Positions 27,408-35,974 of a stretch of DNA of 64,000 nucleotides are shown here, piece by piece; position 1 is the stretch's first letter; the number at the start of each line of letters is the position of its first letter. The stretch spans positions 334,337 to 398,336 of the forward strand of contig NZ_AJKS02000002.1 in NCBI RefSeq assembly GCF_000265245.1. Reading direction: 5' to 3'. This DNA comes from Halomonas smyrnensis AAD6 (GTDB taxonomy: Bacteria > Pseudomonadota > Gammaproteobacteria > Pseudomonadales > Halomonadaceae). The translations under genes were made by a program, and so were the position numbers. The notes under the pieces were generated by a model. The model was not told where the DNA came from. It saw nothing but the letters and a program-made list of their open reading frames with translations, and made no database searches.

Positions 27408-28479
27408 CGCGCCACCGCGTTCTCCGCTGCCGGTGATCATCCCGTGGCTGCTCGCCGGGCTGACCCTGGAGGGCATCGCCGCCTACTGCCTGCTGCTCAC
27501 TCCCGAGCTGCTCTGGTGGCGCAGCCTGCCGCAGCACCTGATGGCCAGCCTGCTGCTCGCCGTCGGACTGTGGAAGGGACTGCCGAAGGATATCGCACAC
27601 CCCATGGCCGGTACGCTGGCTTTCCTGCTGGCCTCGCTGATACTGCTGCCAGGCATCGGTGCCGTGGGGATCGCGCTGGGGGTGCTGCCCGCCCTGCACA
27701 GCGCTCGTCGCACCAGGCCGAAGACCTGGCGCCCGCTTCCCATCCCCGACCTGCCATTCCGCGCCGTCCCCCTTCCGGCCGCGAACGACCCCACCCTCCG
27801 CAACGGTCTGGGCAGCGTGCTGTCGGGAGTCGGCGATCCCCAGCAGCGTCAGCAGGCGATTCTGGCCTGTCGACACCTGCCCCGGCGGCAGGCCGTCCCT
27901 TTGCTACGCCAGGGGCTGATGGATGCCAGCGACGATGTCCGCCTGCTCGCATACTCGATGCTGAATGCCATCGAACGCGAGCTGGATAGCCGACTCCTCG
28001 CCTTGACCCGGACCATCGCACAGGGCGACGACCCGGCCGGCCACCGCGCCGAGGCCATCTCGACCCTGTACTGGGAGTATGCCTACCTGGGCCTGGCGCA
28101 GGGCAGCACGCTGCGTTATCTGCTCGAACAGGCCCTGGCGTTCATCGACCAGGCGCTGGAGCATCGGACAACTGCCCAGCGCTGGCTGCAGCGCGGCAGG
28201 CTGTGCGCGACGCTGGGCGATGTCGCGGATGCCGAGCGCGCCTTCGCGCATTGCGAGCGCCTGGGGATGAACGACGACGACCTGGCACCGCATCGCGCGG
28301 AGCTGGCCTTCCGGCAGCGACGTTTCGCGGAAGTGCGCCGGCAGCTGGCCCGGCTCAGTGCCGCCGCTGCCGGCGATCCCACCTTGCATCCGGTGGCCAG
28401 CTTCTGGCGTGTGGACGCCGCCCCTCGGGGCGACACGGACACGACCGCCGCCCGGGAAAGACAGGAGGCATGGCAATGA
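27394..28479 (+). CDS. pelE: Pel synthase membrane subunit PelE
   Basis: A 361-residue inner-membrane protein with two or three N-terminal membrane spans (about 13-35, 47-63 and 70-95) and a cytosolic helical-repeat region (HEAT/TPR-like, about 135-330, for example AIERELDSRLLALTRTIAQ and RWLQRGRLCATLGDVADAERAF). This matches PelE (329 residues in P. aeruginosa), which bridges PelD, PelF and PelG. Starts inside the end of pelD and ends in an ATGA overlap with pelF, so translation is coupled across the operon. The extra C-terminal tail is poorly conserved and charged. Confidence 0.9.
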   Translation: MRRPDAPPRSPLPVIIPWLLAGLTLEGIAAYCLLLTPELLWWRSLPQHLMASLLLAVGLWKGLPKDIAHPMAGTLAFLLASLILLPGIGAVGIALGVLPALHSARRTRPKTWRPLPIPDLPFRAVPLPAANDPTLRNGLGSVLSGVGDPQQRQQAILACRHLPRRQAVPLLRQGLMDASDDVRLLAYSMLNAIERELDSRLLALTRTIAQGDDPAGHRAEAISTLYWEYAYLGLAQGSTLRYLLEQALAFIDQALEHRTTAQRWLQRGRLCATLGDVADAERAFAHCERLGMNDDDLAPHRAELAFRQRRFAEVRRQLARLSAAAAGDPTLHPVASFWRVDAAPRGDTDTTAARERQEAWQ

Positions 28480-30053
28480 CGGACGGCTGGCCGACACTCA
28501 GGCGGCGCGCGCGCCCCGCCGACATCATCCTGTTGCTCGAGGGCACCTACCCCATGGTACGCGGCGGGGTCGCCGGCTGGGTCGACCAGCTGATCCGAGG
28601 ACTGCCCGACCTGCGCTTCGCCCTGGTCTTTCTGGGCGGACGACGACAGGACTACGAGGGGATCCTCTATGCACGACCGGAGAACGTGGTGCACCTCGAG
28701 TGCCACTACCTGTTCGACGACATGCTGCGGTCCGGCACGCCGCGGCAACGGCGCGGCAACAGGCGCGCCTTCGCAGCCAGTCGCGAGCTGCATGAGACCC
28801 TGCGCGCTCCCGAGGCCAGTCCGGACGCCGCCCTGTGTCAGGCCGCTCGGCTGCTGGGGCGTATCGGGGGCCTGAGTCAGGACGACTTCCTGTACAGCCA
28901 GGCCGCCTGGGAGCAGATCCTCGAGCACTACCATCGCGACTACCCTGATCCTTCCTTCATCGACTACTTCTGGTCGGTGCGCAACATGCACACCCCGCTG
29001 TTTCTGCTCTCGCGCATCGCCAGGAAGCTGCCGCCGGGACGCTGTCTGCATGCCATCTCCACCGGCTATGCCGGCTTTCTCGGAGCCCTGGCGCACCACA
29101 TCACCCGACGGCCGCTGCTGGTCTCCGAGCACGGCATCTACACCAAGGAGCGCCAGATCGACCTGGTACAGGCCGACTGGATACGCGACCCGGCCGATCC
29201 CCTGACCCACGGCTTCCAGCCCCATACCGGTTACCTGCGACGCATGTGGGTTCGCTTCTTCCAGAGCCTCGGGCGCATGACCTACGCCTCGGCCTGCGGC
29301 ATCACCACCCTCTACGAAGGCAATCGTCAGCGTCAGCTGCTCGATGGCGCCGCCGAGGACCGCACCAGCGTGATCCCCAACGGCATCGGCATCGAGCGCT
29401 TTCGCCCCCTGCGCGATACCACAGGGAGCGCAGGGCGGCAGGTCGTGACGCTGCTCGGCCGGGTCACGCCCATCAAGGACATCAAGACCTTCATACGCGC
29501 CATGCACCAGCTGTTGTCGCGCGTTCCCCAGGCCGAGGGCTGGATCGTCGGGCCGGAGAGCGAGGATCCCGACTATGCGCGCGAGTGCCACGACCTGGTG
29601 CAGCAGCTCGGCCTCGAGACGCGGGTGCGTTTTCTCGGCTTCCAGCGCACCGAGACGATCCTCGCACAGTCCCGCCTGGTGGTGCTGACCTCCATCAGCG
29701 AGGCCCAGCCCCTGGTGGCGCTCGAGGCCATGGCCGCCGGGGTGCCGGTGGTATGCAGCGACGTCGGCGCCTGTCGTGAACTGGTGCTGGGAAGCGATCG
29801 GTCAGAGCGACCCTCGGGGCGCATCGTGCCCATCGCCAGTCCCGGCGCCACGGCGGCTGCCATGGCAGAGCTGCTGGAAGACGACCAGGCCTGGCAACAG
29901 GCTCGGGAGGCGGGAATAGCCCGCGTCGAGGCGGAATATACCGAGGCGCTGATGCTCTCCCGCTACCGGCAACTCTACGTCGATGCCGGGGCACTGCCCG
30001 GTGACGGGAAGGAGACGAGCAAAGATGGCGGGGATCGGCTTCGAACTGCGTAG
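28476..30053 (+). CDS. pelF: Pel glycosyltransferase PelF
   Basis: Cytosolic GT4-family glycosyltransferase that polymerises Pel from a UDP-sugar donor; 525 residues against 507 in P. aeruginosa. The N-terminal part contains LLLEGTYPMVRGGVAGWVDQLI, a PelF hallmark, and SEHGIYTKERQIDL. The C-terminal GT-B domain has LLGRVTPIKDIKTFI and the donor-binding EX7E motif SEAQPLVALEAMAAGVPVV. The start at 28476 has AGGAGG seven bases upstream; the ATG six bases earlier is too close to it. Overlaps pelE by four and pelG by 29 bases. Confidence 0.96.
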   Translation: MTDGWPTLRRRARPADIILLLEGTYPMVRGGVAGWVDQLIRGLPDLRFALVFLGGRRQDYEGILYARPENVVHLECHYLFDDMLRSGTPRQRRGNRRAFAASRELHETLRAPEASPDAALCQAARLLGRIGGLSQDDFLYSQAAWEQILEHYHRDYPDPSFIDYFWSVRNMHTPLFLLSRIARKLPPGRCLHAISTGYAGFLGALAHHITRRPLLVSEHGIYTKERQIDLVQADWIRDPADPLTHGFQPHTGYLRRMWVRFFQSLGRMTYASACGITTLYEGNRQRQLLDGAAEDRTSVIPNGIGIERFRPLRDTTGSAGRQVVTLLGRVTPIKDIKTFIRAMHQLLSRVPQAEGWIVGPESEDPDYARECHDLVQQLGLETRVRFLGFQRTETILAQSRLVVLTSISEAQPLVALEAMAAGVPVVCSDVGACRELVLGSDRSERPSGRIVPIASPGATAAAMAELLEDDQAWQQAREAGIARVEAEYTEALMLSRYRQLYVDAGALPGDGKETSKDGGDRLRTA

Positions 30054-31425
30054 GCTGCTGCGGCAGGACAGTTACCTGGGGCTGCTGCGTGCCTACAGCT
30101 ACGCGGGCATCATCGGCTCCGGCCCCTGGGTCTTGTCGATCCTGGCCGTGATGGCGCTGGGGATGATCTCGGCCTCGACCCGGCAGGGTGCCAGCGGTCA
30201 CGTCACCGAGTTCCTGGTTTCGGTGACCTGGCTGGTGGCCGCGTCGCTGATATTTACCGGCCTGGTGCAGCTGCTGTTCACCCGCTTCGTGGCCGACCGG
30301 CTATTCGAGCACCACGCCGAGCGGGTGCTGCCCAACCTCTTCGGACTACTGACCCTGGTGACGCTGGCGGCAGGCACGCTGGGGCTGGCGGCGATGCCCG
30401 CCTTCGCCGGCACCGGCGTGGTCTATCGACTGGAGATGGCGGTCGCCTTCGTGCTGCTGAGCAACATCTGGTGCGTGGCTGTCTTCGTGGCGGGCGTCAA
30501 GGCCTACCATCAGGTACTAGGCGCCTTTGCCCTGGGCTATGGCGCCACACTCGGCGCGGGCCTGCTGCTGCGCGACCTGGGGCTCGAAGGGCTGCTGGGC
30601 GGTTTCGTGCTGGGTCAGGGGCTGCTGCTCTACTGCCTGCTCTTCATGGTGATCCGCCACTATCCCAGCGAGCGGCTATGGGCCTTCGACCTCCACCGTC
30701 GGGGGCAACGCCATCTCTCGCTGATCCTGATCGGCCTGAGCTACAACCTGGGCATCTGGGTCGACAAGCTGGCTTTCTGGTTCAATCCCGACACATCCGA
30801 GTCCATCATCGGCCCGCTGCGTGCCGCGCCGATTCACGACCTCCCGCTCTTCCTCGCCTACCTCTCCATCGTCCCCGGCATGGCCGTGTTCCTGATGCGC
30901 ATGGAGACGGACTTCGCCGAGCGCTGCAGCGCCTATTACGAGGCCGTCCGCGGCGGCGATACCCTCGACCATATCGAGCTGCTGCGCGGCCAGATGATCA
31001 CCAGCGTACGACGCGGCATCTACGATATCTTCAAGGTTCAGGGCATCACCATCCTGGCCCTGCTGATGGCCGGGCCGACCCTGCTCGACTGGCTAGGCTT
31101 CTCGGCCTGGTATCTGCCGCTGTTCAATATCTTCCTGGTGGCGGTAGGCATCCAGGTGCTGTTCATGGCGATCCTCAACGTGCTGTTCTATCTCGACCGC
31201 CTGAGGCCGGCGCTGTGCCTGTGCCTGTTGTTCGCGGGAACCAACCTGGGGCTGACGATGGTGAGCCAACAGCTGGGGCCGGCCTTCTATGGCTACGGCT
31301 ATGCCCTGTCACTCCTGATCACCTCCCTGGTCGGCCTCGGCATGCTGGATCACGAGTTTCAGCGCCTCACGTATCAGACCTTCATGCTGCAGCCGCCTTG
31401 CCGCCCACCCCGGAGCCGCGCCTGA
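30025..31425 (+). CDS. pelG: Pel inner-membrane transporter/synthase subunit PelG
   Basis: Polytopic membrane protein (466 residues, about 12 spans) of the Wzx/MATE-like superfamily that is needed with PelD and PelE for Pel synthesis and inner-membrane passage. The start MAGIGFELRRLL is a strong family signature. AAGGAG lies ten bases before the ATG at 30025; upstream in-frame starts would lie deep in pelF. It is the last pel gene. Its stop is only 27 bases from the stop of convergent waaA and no terminator is visible between them. Confidence 0.95.
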   Translation: MAGIGFELRRLLRQDSYLGLLRAYSYAGIIGSGPWVLSILAVMALGMISASTRQGASGHVTEFLVSVTWLVAASLIFTGLVQLLFTRFVADRLFEHHAERVLPNLFGLLTLVTLAAGTLGLAAMPAFAGTGVVYRLEMAVAFVLLSNIWCVAVFVAGVKAYHQVLGAFALGYGATLGAGLLLRDLGLEGLLGGFVLGQGLLLYCLLFMVIRHYPSERLWAFDLHRRGQRHLSLILIGLSYNLGIWVDKLAFWFNPDTSESIIGPLRAAPIHDLPLFLAYLSIVPGMAVFLMRMETDFAERCSAYYEAVRGGDTLDHIELLRGQMITSVRRGIYDIFKVQGITILALLMAGPTLLDWLGFSAWYLPLFNIFLVAVGIQVLFMAILNVLFYLDRLRPALCLCLLFAGTNLGLTMVSQQLGPAFYGYGYALSLLITSLVGLGMLDHEFQRLTYQTFMLQPPCRPPRSRA

Positions 31426-31452
31426 TGCCGAAGGCGTGATGCAAGCAAGCAC

Positions 31453-32751
31453 TCACTTCGCCTGGAGGAACCGATCCAGGCCTTCCAGCGTCCGCGCCAG
31501 GGCGCCGCGGTTGGCCTCGACCACCGCCCGCCCGGCCGCGGCCAGGCGTTCACGCTCCGCCGCATCGCCGAGCAGGCGTGCGAGCGCGTCGGCGAGTGTC
31601 GTGGCGTCACTGACCTCCACCAGCGCCTGCCGCTCGCGCAGCGCCTCGGCCACGTCGGTGAAGTTGGCGAGCTCGGGGCCGGTCAGCACCGGCACGCCCA
31701 TGGCGGCCGGTTCCAGCAGGTTGTGGCCGCCGATCGGCACCAGGCTGCCGCCGACGAAGGCCGCGTCGCCCGCACCGTAGAGCGCGGACAGCTCGCCCAT
31801 GGTGTCGCCCAGATAGACCGCGGTCTCGCCGGTCACCGCCTCGTTCCGCGAGCGCCGCGCCAGCGGCATGCCCGCGTGGCGGCACAGCTCGGCCGCCGCC
31901 TCGAAGCGCCGCGGATGGCGCGGCACCAGGATCAGCAGCGCCTCGGGACAGCGCTCCCGCAGCCGCGCATGGGCCTCGAGCAGTGCCTCGTCCTCGCCCT
32001 CGTGGGTCGACCCCGCCACCCACACCGGCCGCTTGCCGATCTCGGTGCGCAAGCGCTCACTCACGCCGAAGGCCTTGTCATCACGGGCCAGATCGAACTT
32101 CAGCGAGCCGGTCACCTCGGTCTTCCCCGCCGCCATGCCCAGCGCCCGGAAGCGTTCGGCGTCGGCCTCGGACTTGGCCCCCAGCCAGCTGACGTGGGAC
32201 AGCGCCTCGGCCATCAGCCGCCCGAGGCGACGATAGCCCCGGAAGGCCCGCGGCGAGAGCCGGCCGTTGACCACCGCCACCGGAATGCCCCGTCGCTCGC
32301 AGCCGGCCAGCAGGTTGGGCCACAGCTCGGTCTCGAAGAAGATGGCGAGATCGGGGCGCAGGCGATCGAGGAAACGCCGCGCGGCGCCGGGGAAGTCCAG
32401 CGGCACGAAGTGATGACTCACTTCGGCCACATCCGCCTCGTACTGCAGGCGTTCGGCGACGGCATGGGCGCGCTCGGCCCCGGTGGCGGTCATGGTGGTG
32501 ATCACCAGGCGGCGGTCGGGATGCCGGCGCGCCAGGGCCTCGATCAGCGGGCGGGCGGCCTGCACCTCGCCCACCGAGGCGCAGTGCAGCCACAGGCTAT
32601 GGGCCCCCTCCGGCGAGGCGGCGATGCGCCCCAGCCGCTCGACACGGGAGCGCCCGGGCAGGCTCTCCCGCCACACTCGCCGCCAGACCAGCGGCGAGAG
32701 CGACAGCAGCGCGGCGGAGTAGCCGCGCCGCGCCCAAGGATGGCCGGCCAT
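31453..32751 (-). CDS. waaA: 3-deoxy-D-manno-octulosonic acid transferase
   Basis: Membrane-associated GT30 enzyme that attaches Kdo to lipid A precursor; 432 residues. The N-terminal hydrophobic anchor is followed by SLWLHCASVGEVQAARPLIEAL (GT30 signature with catalytic Glu) and FFETELWPNLL. In the C-terminal half, VWVAGSTHEGE and SLVPIGGHNLLEPAAMGVPVLTG bind CMP-Kdo. Whether one or two Kdo units are added cannot be read directly, but the nearby Kdo kinase and OpsX-like transferase point to a single phosphorylated Kdo, as in Haemophilus influenzae. Start and the hldE stop share one base (TGATG). Confidence 0.95.
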   Translation of the reverse strand: MAGHPWARRGYSAALLSLSPLVWRRVWRESLPGRSRVERLGRIAASPEGAHSLWLHCASVGEVQAARPLIEALARRHPDRRLVITTMTATGAERAHAVAERLQYEADVAEVSHHFVPLDFPGAARRFLDRLRPDLAIFFETELWPNLLAGCERRGIPVAVVNGRLSPRAFRGYRRLGRLMAEALSHVSWLGAKSEADAERFRALGMAAGKTEVTGSLKFDLARDDKAFGVSERLRTEIGKRPVWVAGSTHEGEDEALLEAHARLRERCPEALLILVPRHPRRFEAAAELCRHAGMPLARRSRNEAVTGETAVYLGDTMGELSALYGAGDAAFVGGSLVPIGGHNLLEPAAMGVPVLTGPELANFTDVAEALRERQALVEVSDATTLADALARLLGDAAERERLAAAGRAVVEANRGALARTLEGLDRFLQAK

Positions 32752-34181
32752 CAGGCCTCGCGGTCGAGGATGGTGGAGATCATCGCCGTGGTGGAGACGC
32801 CGTCCTCGAAGCCCAGCACCTGCACCTCGCCGCCGGCCGACCGCACGGCCTCGCCGCCGGCGATGTCCTCGGGCCGGTAGTCGCCGCCCTTGACCAGCAC
32901 ATCGGGCAGCACCGCCTCGATCAGCCGCTGCGGGGTGTCCTCGGCGAAGGGCACCACCCAGTCCACCGCGCCCAGCCCGGCCAGCACCTGCATGCGCCGC
33001 GCCAGCGGGTTGATCGGCCGCTTGGGCCCCTTGAGGCGGCCGATGGAGGCGTCGTCGTTGACCGCCACGATCAGCCGGTCGCCGAGCCGGCGGGCGTGCT
33101 CCAGGTAGGCCACGTGGCCGGCGTGGAGGATGTCGAAGCAGCCGTTGGTCATCACCACCCGCTCGCCGCGGGCCTGGGCGGCGCGCACCGCCTCGATCAG
33201 CGGCGCCTCGCCGATCACCCCGAATTCGGCCAGCTTGTCGCCGTGCAGGGCGGTGTAGAGCTCGGCCACGGACAGCGTGGCGGTACCGGGCTTGGCGACC
33301 ACCAGGCCGGCGGCCAGGTTGGCCAGGGTCATGGCCTCGGGGAAGCCGTGGCCGGCGGCCAGCGCCAGCCCCAGCACGCCGATCACGGTGTCGCCGGCGC
33401 CGGTGACGTCGAACACCTCCCGGGCGCGGGTCGGCAGGTGCAACGGCTCGTGGCCCTCACGAATCAGCGTCATGCCCTTCTCGCTGCGGGTGATCAGCAG
33501 CGCCTCGAGCTCCAGCTCGGCGCGCAGCGCCTCGCCGCGTTCGGACAGGGTGGCATCGTCCGGGCAGGGGCCGGCGACGGCCTCGAACTCGGCCAGGTTG
33601 GGGGTGATCACGCTGGCGCCCCGGTACTTGCGGAAGTCGCTGCCCTTGGGATCGACCAGCACCCGCTTGCCAGCGGCCCGCACGCGGCCGATCAGCCCCT
33701 GGACATCGGCCAGGGTGCCCTTGCCATAGTCGGAGAGGATCACCAGGTCGGCGTCGTCCAGGGCCGTCTCGACCTCCTCCGCCAGTGGCCCGGTGTCCAC
33801 GTCGCCGAGGCTCTGCTCGAAGTCGAGGCGGATCAGCTGCTGGTTGCGGCTCATCACACGGAGCTTGGTGATGGTCGGAATATCGGCGCTGCGAGCGAAG
33901 TGAGTGCTTACACCGGCGTCCTCGAGGCGGCGGCTCAGCAGGTCGGCGTTGTCGTCGTCGCCGACCAGGCCGGCCAGTGCCGCCCGCGCGCCCAGCGAGG
34001 CGATGTTGAGCGCCACGTTGGCGGCGCCGCCGGGACGGTCCTCGGCCTCCTCGACCCGCACCACCGGCACCGGGGCCTCGGGCGAGATCCGCGAGGTGCC
34101 CCCGTGGAAGTAGCGGTCGAGCATCACGTCGCCCACCACCAGCAGGCGTGAGTGCTCCAGGGCGGTCAGATCAAGCTTCAT
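32751..34181 (-). CDS. hldE: Bifunctional heptose-7-phosphate kinase/heptose-1-phosphate adenylyltransferase
   Basis: Makes ADP-D-glycero-beta-D-manno-heptose in two of the steps of the LPS heptose pathway. The 476 residues contain an N-terminal PfkB-type kinase domain (about 1-315; [12 protein letters not shown] and [13 protein letters not shown] with the catalytic Asp) and a C-terminal nucleotidyltransferase domain (about 345-476; [20 protein letters not shown] with the HxGH motif). Length equals E. coli HldE. GmhB (49136), HldD (42709) and the heptosyltransferases in this window complete the route except for GmhA. Its start overlaps the upstream GT9 gene by 11 bases. Confidence 0.97.
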   Translation of the reverse strand: MKLDLTALEHSRLLVVGDVMLDRYFHGGTSRISPEAPVPVVRVEEAEDRPGGAANVALNIASLGARAALAGLVGDDDNADLLSRRLEDAGVSTHFARSADIPTITKLRVMSRNQQLIRLDFEQSLGDVDTGPLAEEVETALDDADLVILSDYGKGTLADVQGLIGRVRAAGKRVLVDPKGSDFRKYRGASVITPNLAEFEAVAGPCPDDATLSERGEALRAELELEALLITRSEKGMTLIREGHEPLHLPTRAREVFDVTGAGDTVIGVLGLALAAGHGFPEAMTLANLAAGLVVAKPGTATLSVAELYTALHGDKLAEFGVIGEAPLIEAVRAAQARGERVVMTNGCFDILHAGHVAYLEHARRLGDRLIVAVNDDASIGRLKGPKRPINPLARRMQVLAGLGAVDWVVPFAEDTPQRLIEAVLPDVLVKGGDYRPEDIAGGEAVRSAGGEVQVLGFEDGVSTTAMISTILDREA

Positions 34182-35268
34182 CGGAAGGCTCCCTTTCCTG
34201 ACGGGACGCGGCGATGGCCAGCACCGCCTCGAGATTACGGATGACGTCGTCGGCCTGGATCAGCGACATGGCGTCGGGATGGCGGACCCGCTGCCCCCAG
34301 GACAGCGTCTCGGGATCCTTGTGCAGGAACTGGCGCACCGCGTCGGGATAGCGGTTCACCACGTGCTCGCGCCAGCAGTAGGGCGCGGCCCGGTCCGGGT
34401 TGGTGGTGGCGAACAGGCCGACCACGGGGGTATTCAGGGCGTTGGCCATGTGCACCGGGCCCGAGTCCGGCGCCACCACCGCCCGGGCGCCGTCGATCAG
34501 CGCCAGCAGGCCCTTCAGCGAGGAGCCACCGATGGCGTCGATCACCGCCCCGGGCTGGGACAGCGCCTGGATGCGGCTGCCCATCTCGCGCTCCTGGGTG
34601 CTGCCGCCGCCGGTCAGCACCGTCTTCAGCCCGTGCTGGACCCAGGCGTGCTCGACCACGCTGGCGTAGCCCTCCGCCGACCAGTTGCGGAAGTTGCGCA
34701 GCCGCGGGTTGGCGCAGGGGCTCATCAGGATATAGGGCGCGTCGCCGGTCAGCGTCGCGGCCTCGTGCCGGGCGGCGTCGGGGATCGGCATGTCCCACGC
34801 CAGCGAGAGATCCTCGACACCCAGCAGCCGGGCGAAGTCGAGGAACGACTCGAGCACGTGGGCGCGGGGGTGCGGTGCCAGCTGGCGGTGGGTGAACCAG
34901 TGCTGGGCATCCTTGGCGCGGGCCTTGTCGTAGCCGACGCGCAGGTCGGCCTTGAGGCCCAGCGAGAGCACGCTGGCACGCAGCGCCTGCTGCATGTGCA
35001 GCAGCACGTCGAAGCGCGTATCCGCCAGCTGCCGCCACAGCTCGCGCATCCCCGAGAGGCCGGTGGCCTTGTCGTAGACGACGAACTCGACCCCCGACAT
35101 ACCGGCCAGTAGACTGTGCTCGCCCTTGCCGATGATCCAGGTGATGCGCGCATCGGGCCACTGACGCTGCAGCGCGCGGATCGTCGGAACCAGGTTACAG
35201 ACATCGCCCAGGGCGGAAAGGCGCAGCACGCCGATATGGGCGGGGCTGGCGGGCAGAGGATGCTTCAT
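34171..35268 (-). CDS. OpsX-like LPS heptosyltransferase I (GT9)
   Basis: A 365-residue GT9 enzyme expected to add the first heptose to Kdo. The N-terminus [23 protein letters not shown], then [13 protein letters not shown], and the donor-side motifs [34 protein letters not shown] resemble Haemophilus OpsX more than enterobacterial WaaC. OpsX acts on a single phosphorylated Kdo, which fits the neighbouring Kdo kinase. The start codon overlaps that of kdkA on the opposite strand. Three genes (this, hldE, waaA) form a tight - strand operon. The exact acceptor is inferred. Confidence 0.88.
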   Translation of the reverse strand: MKHPLPASPAHIGVLRLSALGDVCNLVPTIRALQRQWPDARITWIIGKGEHSLLAGMSGVEFVVYDKATGLSGMRELWRQLADTRFDVLLHMQQALRASVLSLGLKADLRVGYDKARAKDAQHWFTHRQLAPHPRAHVLESFLDFARLLGVEDLSLAWDMPIPDAARHEAATLTGDAPYILMSPCANPRLRNFRNWSAEGYASVVEHAWVQHGLKTVLTGGGSTQEREMGSRIQALSQPGAVIDAIGGSSLKGLLALIDGARAVVAPDSGPVHMANALNTPVVGLFATTNPDRAAPYCWREHVVNRYPDAVRQFLHKDPETLSWGQRVRHPDAMSLIQADDVIRNLEAVLAIAASRQEREPSDEA

Positions 35269-35974
35269 GCGATTGGCAACGCTTCAAACGGGAAAGGTTT
35301 ACATTTTATATGATGCGGACAGTTTATGTGACGCCGATGGGGCGCCACAAATCGGCCCGTCGACCTTCGATCCCGACCACTGGCGCCGGCAGGGCCTGGT
35401 CACCGGCGAGGCCCCCGGCCGCGGCGCCAGCCTGTTCCTGGCCGCCGGCGAGGCCGAGTGGGTGCTGCGCCCCTACCGCCGCGGCGGCCTGGTGGCCCGG
35501 GTCAGCGAATCGCGCTACCTGTGGACCGGCGCCGAGCGCAGCCGTTCCTTCCACGAGCTGCGCCTGACCGCCCACCTGTTCTCGCTCGGCCTGCCGGTGC
35601 CCCGCCCGGTGGCGGCGGTCACGACCCGCCACGGCCCCGGGTACGAGGCCGCGCTGATCACCGTGCGCCTCTCCGGCGCCCGCGCCCTGGCCGAGCGGCT
35701 CCATGACGCCGACGACACCCTGCTGGCCCGGGTCGGCGCCACGGTGCGCCGCTTCCACGACGCCGGCCTCGACCACGTGGACCTCAACGCCCGCAACCTG
35801 CTGATCGACGACGCCGGCACCGTGTGGCTGATCGACTTCGACCGCTGCCGGCTGCGCGCGCCCGGCAAGTGGCAGGAGGCCAACCTCGAGCGGCTGGCCC
35901 GCTCGCTGGCCAAGTTCGACGCCGCCCCCGCCATGACCGCCATCCGTCGCGGCTACGAGGCCGGCGACGCCTGA
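35267..35974 (+). CDS. kdkA: 3-deoxy-D-manno-octulosonic acid kinase
   Basis: Phosphorylates Kdo of lipid A at O-4, in a protein-kinase-like fold. The 235 residues show GRGASLFL (nucleotide loop), RRGGLVARVSESRYLWTG, and the catalytic loop HVDLNARNLLID followed by LIDFDRCR (metal-binding Asp). Length matches H. influenzae KdkA. The ATG at 35267 overlaps the ATG of the divergent opsX-like gene by two bases; an AGAGGA site just upstream lies inside that gene's first codons. The first 20 codons are unusually AT-rich with rare codons (TTA, ATA), probably because they contain the promoter of the opposite gene. Confidence 0.92.
   Translation: MRLATLQTGKVYILYDADSLCDADGAPQIGPSTFDPDHWRRQGLVTGEAPGRGASLFLAAGEAEWVLRPYRRGGLVARVSESRYLWTGAERSRSFHELRLTAHLFSLGLPVPRPVAAVTTRHGPGYEAALITVRLSGARALAERLHDADDTLLARVGATVRRFHDAGLDHVDLNARNLLIDDAGTVWLIDFDRCRLRAPGKWQEANLERLARSLAKFDAAPAMTAIRRGYEAGDA

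Noticed and set aside
28116..29591. Long - strand frame (491 codons) opposite pelE-pelF
   Set aside because: Antisense shadow; pelE and pelF are supported by family motifs and overlapping starts.
31447..33909. A 14-mer (GCGAAGTGAGTGCT) found at the waaA 3' end and inside hldE
   Set aside because: Both copies have coding explanations, there is no flanking similarity, and two occurrences are too few for a repeat family.
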